A stretch of 7,604 bases of DNA from Streptosporangiaceae bacterium (GTDB lineage Bacteria > Actinomycetota > Actinomycetes > Streptosporangiales > Streptosporangiaceae). The position numbers and the translations under genes are program-made. Each line of letters opens with the position of its first letter. The first letter of the stretch is position 1. The DNA is taken from contig JASIGD010000463.1 in NCBI GenBank assembly GCA_030045295.1, forward strand, positions 1-7,604, written 5' to 3'. The notes under the pieces were generated by a model. It worked only from the letters and a program-made list of their open reading frames with translations. It searched no databases and was not told the DNA's origin. Below, in pieces: positions 1 to 5,433 of the stretch.

Positions 1-741
1 CTCGCGGCGCTCCTGGCGCTGGCCGGAACCATCGGCCTGCTGCTCGGCGCCCTCGTGGAGGTGGTGGCGGCCTTCCTCCTCCAGGCGACCCTGGTCAAGG
101 CCGTCCAGGACGTACGGGACGGCCGCGCGGACCTGTCGATCAGCGAGACCGTGTCCGCCGCCCTGCCCTCCCTCGGGCCGGTCGCCGCGGCATCCATCCT
201 GGCCGGCATCGCGATCACGATCGGGCTGTTCTTGTTCATCGTCCCCGGCCTGTGGCTGATCACCATCTGGGCGGTGATCGTGCCGGTCATCGTCATCGAG
301 AGATCCGGGGTGTTCGGCTCCTTCGGGCGCAGCCACGAGCTGGTCCGCGGCCGCTTCTGGCACGTGTTCGCCACGCTGGCGCTGGTGTTCATCATCATGA
401 TCGCGGTGGACATCGTGCTCGGCCTCGTCTTCGCGTTCCTGCCGCACTTCCTGCGCGGCGGCCTGAGCTCGATCATCTCGGGCACCCTGATCTCCCCGTA
501 CCTCGCGCTCGTCGTCACGCTCGTGTACTACCGGCTCTCCGGCCAGTCTGCGCCCGGCGGCGGGACCTACGGCGCGTACCAGCAGGCGCCGCAGGACGGC
601 GGGACCTACGGCGCGTACCAGCCGCCGCCGGACGGCGGGACCTACGGGGCAGGTCAGCCGCCGCGCGACCGTGATCCTTTCGAGGAATACCAGCCGCCCC
701 AGGACGGCGGCCCGCACGGGGGGTCCCCGCAGGCACCCTGA
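1..741 (+). CDS. Integral membrane protein, GPDPase-membrane-domain-like, 5'-truncated
   Basis: The reading frame is open from base 1, so the true start lies upstream; GTG at 55 is only an internal possibility. The 246 visible residues begin inside a hydrophobic helix (LAALLALAGTIGLLLGALV). They contain further membrane segments around 'AGIAITIGLFLFIVPGLWLITIW', 'FATLALVFIIMIAVDIVLGLVFAF' and 'LISPYLALVVTLVYY'. The stretch 'W..VIVPVIVIERSGVFGSFGRSHELVRGRFW' is the signature I associate with the glycerophosphoryl diester phosphodiesterase membrane domain and related actinobacterial proteins of unknown function. No phosphodiesterase catalytic domain is present in the visible part. After the last helix comes a hydrophilic tail of about 65 residues made of Gly-Thr-Tyr-Gly-Ala-Tyr-Gln/Pro repeats, probably cytoplasmic and disordered. 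It ends with TGA 18 bp before the stop of the convergent dehydrogenase gene. The function is unknown. Confidence 0.75.
   Translation, partial: LAALLALAGTIGLLLGALVEVVAAFLLQATLVKAVQDVRDGRADLSISETVSAALPSLGPVAAASILAGIAITIGLFLFIVPGLWLITIWAVIVPVIVIERSGVFGSFGRSHELVRGRFWHVFATLALVFIIMIAVDIVLGLVFAFLPHFLRGGLSSIISGTLISPYLALVVTLVYYRLSGQSAPGGGTYGAYQQAPQDGGTYGAYQPPPDGGTYGAGQPPRDRDPFEEYQPPQDGGPHGGSPQAP
559..657 (+). repeat. Three in-frame tandem repeats encoding a GGTYGAYQ tail
   Basis: A 24-bp unit beginning ggcgggacctacgg recurs at 559-582, 598-621 and 634-657. The first two copies are identical and the third has diverged at its 3' end. Spacing is 39 and 36 bp, so the frame is kept and each unit encodes GGTYGA(Y/G)Q followed by a Pro/Gln/Asp linker. 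Such tails are common on actinobacterial membrane proteins and are length-variable. Confidence 0.85.
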
Positions 742-759
742 CCAAGCTCGCTGGCGCGA

Positions 760-2466
760 TTACGATGCGGTCTCCGCGACCGCGGCGCGGCCGGCCTGCC
801 GCCCGCTGAACAGGCATCCGCCGAGGAAGGAACCTTCCAGCGATCGGTAGCCGTGCATCCCGCCGCCGCCGAACCCGGCTGCCTCCCCGGCGGCGAACAG
901 GCCGGGAACCGGGCTGGCTCCGCCGGGTTTCCCGGCGCCCCGGGCCCGGCGCAGGACCCGGCCCGACAGGTCGGTCTGCAGGCCGCCCAGCGTCTTGCGG
1001 GTCAAGATGTTAAGCCGGACGGCGATCAGCGGGCCGGCCCTGGGATCGAGGATCTTGTGCGGGGCCGCCGTACGGACCAGCCGGTCGCCGCGGAAACGGC
1101 GAGCGTTGCGGATCGCCATGACCTGCAGGTCCTTGGTGAACGGGTTGTCGATCTCCCGGTCCCGCGCTGCGATCTGCCGCTCGAGGTCGGCCAGGTCTAT
1201 CAGCGGCTCGGCCGTCAGCTTGTTCATGCCCGTGACGAGTTCGGGCAAGGACCGGGCAACCACGAAGTCGGCACCGTGCTGCATGAAAGCCGCCACTGGC
1301 GCCGGGGCGCCGGGCCGGGCCCTGGACAGCGTGAGCCAGATGTCCTTGCCGGTCAGATCCGGGTTCTGCTCCGAACCGGACAGGGCGAACTCCTTCTCGA
1401 TGATCTTCTGGGTCAGCACGAACCACGAGTAGTCAAAGCCGGTCGCGCGGATGGCCGCCAGCGTGCCCAGGGTGTCGAACCCCGGGAAGTTCGGCGCCGG
1501 GAACCGCCGTCCCCGGGCGTCGAGCCACAGCGGGGAAGGCCCGGGCAGGATCCTGATGCCGTGACCCGCCCAGATCGGGTCCCAGTTCTGGATGCCCTCG
1601 GTGTAATGCCACATCCGGTCCCGGTTGACCACCCGGCCGCCCGCGCGCTCGGCGATGGCCAGCATCCGCCCGTCGACGTGCTCGGGCACCCCGGCGATCA
1701 TCCGGTCCGGCGCGGGCCCGAGCCGGGCCGGCCAGTTCTCGCGGACCAGGTCGAGGTTGCCGCCGATCCCGCCGGAACACACCAGCACCACCGGCGCGTG
1801 CAGCTCGAACTCGCCGACCTGGGTGCGGGAACTGCGCGTCCCCCGCGCGGACGCGCTGGGCTCGAGCACCGCCCCGCGAACGCCGTCGACCGTCCCGCTG
1901 GTCACGGTCAGCGCGTCCACCCGATGGCGGAACCTGAACCCGACCACGCCGGTAGCCGCCGCGTCCCGCACCCGCCGCTCGAACGGCGCGAGCACTCCCG
2001 GTCCGGTGCCCCAGGTGAGATGGAAACGAGGCACCGAGTTGCCATGACCGTCGGCGAGGTAACCGCCCCGCTCGGCCCAGCCCACCACCGGGAACCACCG
2101 CACCCCCATCGCGTGCAGCCAGGATCGTTTCTCCCCGGCGGCGAAATCGACGTAGGCCTGCGCCCACCGGTAGGCCCAGTAGTCCTCGCCCGCCGGGTCG
2201 TCGACGCCGCGGTCGAAATACGCACTGCCCGTCCAGTCCTGCCACGCGAGCTCGCGGGAGTCCTTGATTCCCATCCGGCGCTGCTCGGGGGAATCGACCA
2301 GGAACAGGCCGCCGAGGGACCAGAACGCCTGGCCGCCGAGGTTCGATTCTGGCTCTTGGTCCAGCAGCAGCACCCGCCGGCCGGCCCGGGCCAGCTCCGC
2401 GGTGGCGGCCAGGCCCGCCAGCCCGGCGCCCACTACGATCACATCCGCGTCCACGAGGTCATCCAA
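760..2466 (-). CDS. FAD-binding dehydrogenase, KstD/fumarate-reductase flavoprotein superfamily
   Basis: A complete 568-residue protein, about the usual length for the actinobacterial 'FAD-binding dehydrogenase' group related to 3-ketosteroid delta1-dehydrogenases. An N-terminal Rossmann dinucleotide fold is clear: DADVIVVGAGLAGL with G13-x-G15-x-x-G18 and D36 at the end of the second strand. The C-terminal FAD-contacting segment LFAAGEAAGFGGGGMHGYRSLEGSFLGG lies near residues 523-550. The middle carries family-typical stretches such as NRDRMWHYTEGIQNW and LTQKIIEKEFALSGSEQNPDLTGKD. The enzyme is expected to be a cytosolic FAD-dependent oxidoreductase; its substrate is not known and steroid activity should not be assumed. 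The start is uncertain: TTG at 2466 has no obvious Shine-Dalgarno, and GTG at 2454, four codons in, has GGAT close upstream and still leaves the FAD motif intact. It follows the transporter by 51 bp on the same strand, so co-transcription is plausible. Confidence 0.9.
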   Translation of the reverse strand: MDDLVDADVIVVGAGLAGLAATAELARAGRRVLLLDQEPESNLGGQAFWSLGGLFLVDSPEQRRMGIKDSRELAWQDWTGSAYFDRGVDDPAGEDYWAYRWAQAYVDFAAGEKRSWLHAMGVRWFPVVGWAERGGYLADGHGNSVPRFHLTWGTGPGVLAPFERRVRDAAATGVVGFRFRHRVDALTVTSGTVDGVRGAVLEPSASARGTRSSRTQVGEFELHAPVVLVCSGGIGGNLDLVRENWPARLGPAPDRMIAGVPEHVDGRMLAIAERAGGRVVNRDRMWHYTEGIQNWDPIWAGHGIRILPGPSPLWLDARGRRFPAPNFPGFDTLGTLAAIRATGFDYSWFVLTQKIIEKEFALSGSEQNPDLTGKDIWLTLSRARPGAPAPVAAFMQHGADFVVARSLPELVTGMNKLTAEPLIDLADLERQIAARDREIDNPFTKDLQVMAIRNARRFRGDRLVRTAAPHKILDPRAGPLIAVRLNILTRKTLGGLQTDLSGRVLRRARGAGKPGGASPVPGLFAAGEAAGFGGGGMHGYRSLEGSFLGGCLFSGRQAGRAAVAETAS

Positions 2467-2517
2467 CCAGAGCGCGGATAACTGCGGGCAGCGCCGCCGC
2501 GGGTGTCCGATAAACGC

Positions 2518-4146
2518 TCAGTGCGCCAGCGCCACCTCGATGATCTTGATGATGACGAGGATCATCGCGATCGCCAGGTAGACCCGCAGGGCGGTCAGGC
2601 CGATCTTGCGACCGGTGGACAGCACCGGCTTCGACAGCATCGTCAGCGTCGGCATCCGCCAGTTCTCGCGCCCGGTGCGGTCCACCGGGATCCCGCCGAC
2701 GGACCGGCGCGCCCGGACCAGCACCCAGGCCCCCGCGATCGCCGCGGCCGCCCCGCACACGCAACCGATCTCGACGATCTGCCGGCCGGTGATGGCCGGG
2801 AACAGCACCGAGGCGGTCAGCACCACCGACAGCGTGATCAGGACGGCGATCACGCCCGAGGTGAACAGGTTCGTCGCCCGGCCGTTGACCCACGGCCCGA
2901 GCACCGCGCGGTCGTTGCACAGCAGCAGCAGGAACACCGTTGCACTCGGCAGCAGCACCCCGGCCAGGACCTGGACGCCCACCGTCATCAGCCCGAGCGG
3001 GGTGCCCGGGATCAGCACGATGGCCGCGGCCCCGCCGATCAGCGCGGCGTAGACGGCGTAGAACCCCTTGGCCTGCCGGAACCCCCGGTGCAGCGAGTGC
3101 TTGAGGCCGAGCACGTCGCCCAGCGCGTACGCGCTGGACAGCGAGACCGCGAACGCCCCGATGATGGAGGCGTCGAGCAGTGCGACGGCGAATACCACTC
3201 CCGCGGCGCGGCCTGCGTAGGCCGCGATGCCGTGGGCCAGCCCGGCGGAGTCGGTGAAGTTGCCGTGACCCCTGGCCCCGGCGAAGGCGGCGGCGGTCGC
3301 GCCGATCACGGCCGCGGCCCCGATCACGACGATCACGATGCCGATCCACAGGTCAGCCTTTTCGTAGCGGATGAACCGCGGCGTGATCCGCTTGTCGATC
3401 ACGTAGGACTGCTGGAAGAACAGCTGCCAGGGCGCGACCGTGGTGCCGACGATCCCGATGATCAGCAGCATGACGGTGGCCATCTGCCCCGAGCCCTCTG
3501 GCATACCGGGGACGGCGAAGCCGTGCGCCATCTGCCCGGCGGACGGGTGCGCGAACAGGAACAGCGGGATCAGCAGCAGCGACCCGGCGCAGAACGCCAC
3601 CGCGATCCGCTCGAACCTGCGGAAGCTGCCGGTGAACGCCGCGGCGATGATCACCCCGGCGGCGAGCAGCACGGCGACCGGCTTCGGCACGCCCAGGTAG
3701 CCGGCCGCAAGCGTGACCCCGATGAACTCGGTGACGATGGTCAGCGCGTTGAGGATGAACAGGTCGATGACCGAGAACGCGCCCCAGAACTTGCCGAACC
3801 GCTCGAGGATCAGCCGGGCGTGGCCCACGCCGGTGACCGCGCCGAGCCTGAGCACCATCTCCTGGTTCACGTACAGCACCGGAACCAGCAGCAGCAGCGT
3901 CCACAGCAGCCGGGTGCCGTAGTCCTGCCCGGCCTGCCCGTAGGTGGAGAACGCGCCGGCGTCGTTGTCGCCGCACATCACGATCAGCCCCGGGCCCACG
4001 ATGGCCAGCAGCGTCTTCAGCTTGGCGGACACGCCGGCCCGCGGCGCGACGTCGTCGACCGCGATCGTGCCGAGCGCGCCGCGGATGTCGCCGACGTGCG
4101 CGTCGTCAAGGACGGCGGTACGAGCGGTACGGGTGATGGTGGCCAT
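2518..4146 (-). CDS. Nramp-related divalent cation transporter, probable Mg2+ importer (NRMT type)
   Basis: An integral membrane protein of the Nramp/SLC11 superfamily (LeuT fold). ATG at 4146 (542 aa) is preferred over the in-frame GTG at 4164 because AAAGGGG lies about 8 nt upstream of the ATG. A 45-residue hydrophilic N-terminus precedes TM1. TM1 reads GPGLIVMCGDNDAGAF, aligning without gaps to GPAFIAAIGYIDPGNF of E. coli MntH, so the metal-site DPGN becomes D62-A-G-A65. TM3 keeps TEFIG (about 139-143). TM6 reads GIVGTTVAPWQLFFQQS, aligning to GATIMPH: the binding Met becomes A238 and the His becomes W240. Later helices lie near 266-289, 314-338, 362-380, 388-409 and 425-447, and an extra C-terminal hydrophobic helix ends the protein. 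CNDRAVLGPWVN (410-421) matches the family loop before TM11. Loss of the soft ligand Met and of Asn, together with the upstream Mg2+ riboswitch, points to Mg2+ uptake. A Mn2+ or other divalent-cation role remains possible. Confidence 0.9.
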   Translation of the reverse strand: MATITRTARTAVLDDAHVGDIRGALGTIAVDDVAPRAGVSAKLKTLLAIVGPGLIVMCGDNDAGAFSTYGQAGQDYGTRLLWTLLLLVPVLYVNQEMVLRLGAVTGVGHARLILERFGKFWGAFSVIDLFILNALTIVTEFIGVTLAAGYLGVPKPVAVLLAAGVIIAAAFTGSFRRFERIAVAFCAGSLLLIPLFLFAHPSAGQMAHGFAVPGMPEGSGQMATVMLLIIGIVGTTVAPWQLFFQQSYVIDKRITPRFIRYEKADLWIGIVIVVIGAAAVIGATAAAFAGARGHGNFTDSAGLAHGIAAYAGRAAGVVFAVALLDASIIGAFAVSLSSAYALGDVLGLKHSLHRGFRQAKGFYAVYAALIGGAAAIVLIPGTPLGLMTVGVQVLAGVLLPSATVFLLLLCNDRAVLGPWVNGRATNLFTSGVIAVLITLSVVLTASVLFPAITGRQIVEIGCVCGAAAAIAGAWVLVRARRSVGGIPVDRTGRENWRMPTLTMLSKPVLSTGRKIGLTALRVYLAIAMILVIIKIIEVALAH

Positions 4147-4165
4147 GGTGAACACCCCTTTCACG

Positions 4166-4185
4166 TCACGAGATCTGACGAGATC
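4166..4185 (-). repeat. 10-bp tandem repeat just upstream of the transporter Shine-Dalgarno
   Basis: Two adjacent copies, GATCTCGTCA (4185-4176) and GATCTCGTGA (4175-4166), differ in one base. They end 5 nt before the AAAGGGG ribosome-binding site. The repeat could be a protein-binding site or a chance duplication; nothing else identifies it. Confidence 0.6.
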
Positions 4186-4300
4186 AGGGGCACACGCTCT
4201 GACGGACCTTGGTCGGTACGCACACCGAGCTCGACTGGCCCGGGCGGTATCAGGTCAAGACCGGGCGCAGCTGGAGGTCAATTCGGTTCAGCGGAGGCAG

Positions 4301-4378
4301 TTAGGGCCTGGCGTGTGCCGGAACAGAATGGGACAGCGGCGAAAAGGGCCAACTTCGGCCCGGACTATCAGAGTCCAT
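4301..4378 (-). CDS. Proline-rich 25-aa leader peptide ORF (candidate attenuator)
   Basis: ATG at 4378 opens a 25-codon frame ending in TAA at 4303-4301. It is preceded by the longest Shine-Dalgarno-like run seen in the window, AGGAGGGAGG (4394-4385), with GGAGG 6 nt from the ATG. The peptide starts MDSDSPG and has five prolines spread along its length (positions 6, 11, 14, 20, 25). Its place between an Mg2+ riboswitch and a transporter gene resembles mgtL (MEPDPTP...) of enteric bacteria, where Asp/Glu/Pro-rich leaders sense ribosome stability at low Mg2+. The similarity is one of composition and place, not of homology. Codons 6-13 overlap a terminator-like hairpin. The ORF could be fortuitous, but the ribosome-binding site argues that it is translated. 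Confidence 0.5.
   Translation of the reverse strand: MDSDSPGRSWPFSPLSHSVPAHARP
4342..4376 (-). terminator. Tandem hairpins ending in UUUU, candidate attenuator terminator
   Basis: On the minus strand GGACT (4376-4372) pairs with AGTCC (4366-4362). Directly abutting it, GGGCC (4361-4357) pairs with GGCCC (4350-4346), extendable by one G-U pair to leave a four-base loop. Four T residues follow (4345-4342). A GC stem followed by UUUU is a plausible intrinsic terminator for a high-GC actinomycete, though the U tract is short. It lies about 130 nt beyond the riboswitch and inside the leader ORF, so ribosome passage would melt it. Confidence 0.5.
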
Positions 4379-4491
4379 CGCGTGCCTCCCTCCTGTCGCG
4401 ACGCACGGGGGCGCCAGTTCGCCGTGCCGGTCAGGCACATTCCGCGTGACACCAGAGGAAACATCCGCCAGGAGCGCGTTAATCCTGGCCG

Positions 4492-4693
4492 CACCTCTCT
4501 CGTAAGAGCTTTGGCACTCCACGGCGTACTGCGGCCAGGCCCGCCGCGGCCAGGTCCCTGACCGCCGCGGTTGATGACCGCCAGCCACTTGGCCTCACCC
4601 CTTGGGCCGGGGAGAGGTGTCCTGATCCGGAGCGTCTCTCGACGGTTGGGATCAGTGGCCTATGTCCGTGAAGACGCCTCACCGAACGAGGTG
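4492..4693 (-). ncRNA. M-box (ykoK leader) Mg2+-sensing riboswitch aptamer
   Basis: Hallmark M-box segments occur in the right order on the minus strand: CGTTCGGTGAGGC (4688-4676), CCCAACCGTCGAGAGACGC (4650-4632) and GGAGTGCCAAAGCTCTTACG (4520-4501). They correspond to CGUUAGGUGAGGC, GCCCA..GUC..AGACGC and CAGUGCUAAAGCUCUACG of the Bacillus mgtE leader. The helices can be traced by eye. P1 is CACCTC (4693-4688) with GAGGTG (4497-4492). P2 is TTCACGG (4672-4666) with CCGTGGA (4524-4518). P5 is CTGATCC (4655-4649) with GGATCAG (4628-4622), enclosing a GTC-GAGA-GAC hairpin. These stems differ in sequence from Bacillus but keep the pairing. Known M-boxes fold compactly when Mg2+ is bound and turn expression off. 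The aptamer lies about 345 nt upstream of the Nramp-related gene and immediately downstream of a probable promoter. Confidence 0.95.
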
Positions 4694-4713
4694 TCCCGTT
4701 ATCAACTTCACCC

Positions 4714-4742
4714 AGGATGCCGTCGCCCGATCCGGCTGTCAA
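4714..4742 (-). promoter_or_regulatory. Probable housekeeping-type promoter of the M-box/transporter transcript
   Basis: A perfect -35 TTGACA (4742-4737) is followed by 17 bp and a -10 CATCCT (4719-4714), which keeps the A2 and T6 positions that matter most in actinobacterial promoters. The predicted start at about 4707 is roughly 14 nt before P1 of the riboswitch, as expected for a riboswitch transcript. The promoter begins only about 10 bp after the TAG stop of the upstream same-strand gene. The assignment is by inspection only. Confidence 0.6.
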
Positions 4743-4752
4743 ACCGCGGCCG

Positions 4753-5295
4753 CTACGCGCTGGCCGGAAGGCCAAGGCCCGGCAGCACCTGCGCCGAGGG
4801 GATCGCGGCGACCAGCCGGCCGGGAAGCCGCAGCTTGGAACCGCGGATACCGGAGCCGATCACCACCGTGCCGGTCTTCGCGACCCGCTCGTCCACCAGC
4901 ACCTCCCAGCCGGGGGGTAGCCCCACCGGCGTGATCCCGCCGTACTCCATGCCGGTGGCGGCGGTCACCGCCTCGACCGGGGCGAACGACGCCTTCCTGG
5001 CGTCCAGGTGCCGGCGGACTAGGCCGTTCACGTCCGCGCGCGTGGTCGCCAGCACCATGCAGGCCGCGTACATGGTGTTCCCGCCGCGCTTGCCCGCGAT
5101 CACCACGCAGTTCGCCGACTCCGTCGGGGAGACGCCGTAGCGCTCGCAGAACGCGGCCGTGTCCGCCAGTTCCGGGTCGATCTCGGCCACCTGGACCTCA
5201 TCCGCGGCCGGCCAGGCACGGAGCGCGGCCGCGACCGGCGCGGCGAGCAGGTGCGGCTGGGACAAGGCGGGATGAAACGACAGCGCGACGCTCAT
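4753..5295 (-). CDS. YbaK/EbsC-family (tRNA-editing-domain-like) protein
   Basis: A 180-residue protein with one aminoacyl-tRNA-deacylase-like domain. ATG at 5295 is preferred to the 35-codon-longer start at 5400, because the added N-terminus is basic, low-complexity and unlike the family. No strong Shine-Dalgarno precedes it. GVSPTESANCVVIA (54-67) aligns to GLNPDQVYKTLLVA of E. coli YbaK. RADVNGLVRRHLDARKASFA (86-105) matches the 'dlkkl..lg.kk' helix. TGMEYGGITPVGLP (114-127) matches the GGISP substrate-pocket loop, and VVIGSGIRGSKLRLP matches the C-terminal strand. YbaK itself hydrolyses Cys-tRNA(Pro) in trans. Here the catalytic Lys of the K-T/S-L motif is Asn62, so that reaction is doubtful and the role is unknown. 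It is expected to be cytosolic. It is divergent from hrpA and lies just upstream of the transporter promoter on the same strand. Confidence 0.85.
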   Translation of the reverse strand: MSVALSFHPALSQPHLLAAPVAAALRAWPAADEVQVAEIDPELADTAAFCERYGVSPTESANCVVIAGKRGGNTMYAACMVLATTRADVNGLVRRHLDARKASFAPVEAVTAATGMEYGGITPVGLPPGWEVLVDERVAKTGTVVIGSGIRGSKLRLPGRLVAAIPSAQVLPGLGLPASA

Positions 5296-5433
5296 AGGCG
5301 TTATCCAACCAGACCCGCCCCACCTCCGGCCGGGGCCAGTCCGCTGCCCGCACCCGCTGAACGCCAGCGGAAGGCTGCGGCGCCGAAAATTGTTATGCAA
5401 CAGGGGCCGATCTCACTTACTCTTCCGCCGGTT
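5296..5433. other. Divergent intergenic region between ybaK-like gene and hrpA
   Basis: These 138 bp separate the two divergent start codons. The only AT-rich patch is gaaaattgttatgcaa (5385-5400), the likeliest place for promoter melting on either strand. I could not find a convincing -35/-10 pair on either side, and no hairpin or operator stands out. Confidence 0.5.

Larger units (their letters stand above)
4147..4707 (-). other. Long 5' untranslated leader of the transporter mRNA
   Basis: This stretch of more than 500 bp lies between the transporter start and the probable promoter and holds no full-length gene; longer frames in it are compositional. Reading 5' to 3' on the minus strand it contains the M-box aptamer (4693-4492), a small hairpin (4438-4424), a strong Shine-Dalgarno plus 25-codon ORF (4394-4301), a terminator-like hairpin (4361-4342) inside that ORF, a TCGGT/ACCGA hairpin near 4230-4210, a 10-bp tandem repeat (4185-4166), and the transporter Shine-Dalgarno AAAGGGG (4161-4155). 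The leader length and content fit transcription attenuation or Rho-dependent control. Confidence 0.7.

Noticed and set aside
742..759. Bidirectional terminator between the convergent genes
   Set aside because: Only 18 bp with no stable inverted repeat or T/A tract visible.
853..2481. 542-codon plus-strand ORF antisense to the FAD dehydrogenase
   Set aside because: Its product is Arg/Gly/Pro/His-rich without any domain. The opposite frame encodes a clear full-length enzyme; the antisense frame is open only because of GC bias.
4253..4282. TTGACC boxes at 4282-4277 and 4258-4253 as internal promoters
   Set aside because: No acceptable -10 at 16-18 bp from either, so they are weaker than the TTGACA promoter upstream of the aptamer.
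2503..4449. 648-codon plus-strand ORF antisense to the transporter
   Set aside because: Composition (Asp/His/Gln/Arg repeats) is the mirror of codons for a hydrophobic membrane protein; there is no recognisable fold.
4301..4588. 95-codon minus-strand ORF running through the M-box
   Set aside because: Its 5' half is riboswitch aptamer and has no ribosome-binding site at the GTG/ATG candidates. Only the last 25 codons, behind AGGAGGGAGG, are credible.
4147..4707. Mn2+-sensing yybP-ykoY riboswitch, expected if the gene were an ordinary MntH
   Set aside because: The conserved blocks and helices match the M-box instead; no yybP-ykoY signature loops were seen.
4571..5140. 189-codon plus-strand ORF over the riboswitch and ybaK-like gene
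   Set aside because: Antisense to a recognisable gene and a structured RNA; the product is low-complexity.
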